Assembly: GCA_013398955.1 (NCBI GenBank)
Contig: VWPU01009731.1
Coordinates: 1 to 64,000, forward strand
Length of the DNA: 64,000 bases
Reading direction: 5' to 3'
DNA from: Callaeas wilsoni
Taxonomy: Eukaryota; Chordata; Aves; Passeriformes; Callaeidae
The number at the start of each line of letters is the position of its first letter. The first letter of the stretch is position 1. Shown here piece after piece: positions 63,890 to 64,000 of this stretch. The notes below the pieces were generated by a model. It was not told where the DNA came from. It made no database searches and saw nothing but the letters and a program-made list of their open reading frames with translations. Both the position numbers and the translations under genes were made by a program.

Positions 63890-64000
63890 GTAAGTTTGAA
63901 ATTCCTCTCTCCCTGTTCCTTGTTTGAGAGGTCACAGAGTGGAGGCAGAGAACATGAGGGGGATATTTGTGCCCCTCTGCTGGGATAATTAAAAGATTTT

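Noticed and set aside
1..64000. Bacterial-type features (operons, CRISPR arrays, insertion sequences)
   Set aside because: The spliced vertebrate gene and CR1/SINE elements show a eukaryotic genome. The tandem arrays have no spacer-repeat pattern of a CRISPR.

Overview
The window is vertebrate nuclear DNA carrying most of one protein-coding gene on the + strand: LRRC7 (densin-180), a postsynaptic scaffold of the LAP family (leucine-rich repeats plus one PDZ domain). Twenty-two coding exons can be joined from 527 to 63889. Every junction has AG/GT borders and keeps the reading frame, giving 1,395 codons with no break. A further in-frame candidate cassette exon (51138-51251, 38 codons) would raise this to 1,433. 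The window begins in or just before the first coding exon and ends inside the PDZ domain, so the 5' leader, the promoter and roughly the last 60 residues lie outside.

The organism is almost certainly a bird, probably a passerine. At least six CR1 LINE 3' ends, with the typical bird TTGGACTCGATGATC / CCAACC / ATTCCATGATT signature, are scattered through the introns. At 53762-53868 there is a tRNA-derived SINE with intact-looking A and B boxes fused to a CR1-type tail, the architecture of the songbird element TguSINE1. Introns are short for a vertebrate LRRC7 (191 nt to 12.5 kb), also as expected of a bird.

Layout: 1-512, upstream intron or leader. 527-42135, exons 1-12, encode Cys14/Cys16 (a palmitoylation motif in the family) and 16 leucine-rich repeats. 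Exons 13-15 (43852-47900) encode the LAP-specific region. Exons 16-21 (52613-62327) encode the long disordered scaffold tail, dominated by the 1,678-nt, CpG-rich exon 18. Exon 22 (63797-63889) starts the PDZ domain with its GLGF loop. No second gene, RNA gene or intact mobile-element coding region was found on either strand.

The introns are unusually rich in tandem repeats: about 8.4 kb (13 percent of the window, summing my boundaries) lies in about 18 arrays. The most striking are a 797-nt uninterrupted homopurine tract with about 134 AAAGG pentamers (intron 3), a 1.1-kb array whose every unit looks like a 3' splice site (intron 5), a 1.4-kb array of a 22-nt unit that leaves all three forward frames open (intron 5), and a 1.06-kb ATTCCT array with higher-order structure (intron 6). 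All five single N bases of the window fall inside such repeats. Most long open frames in the window are produced by these arrays or by antisense of exons, and are not genes.
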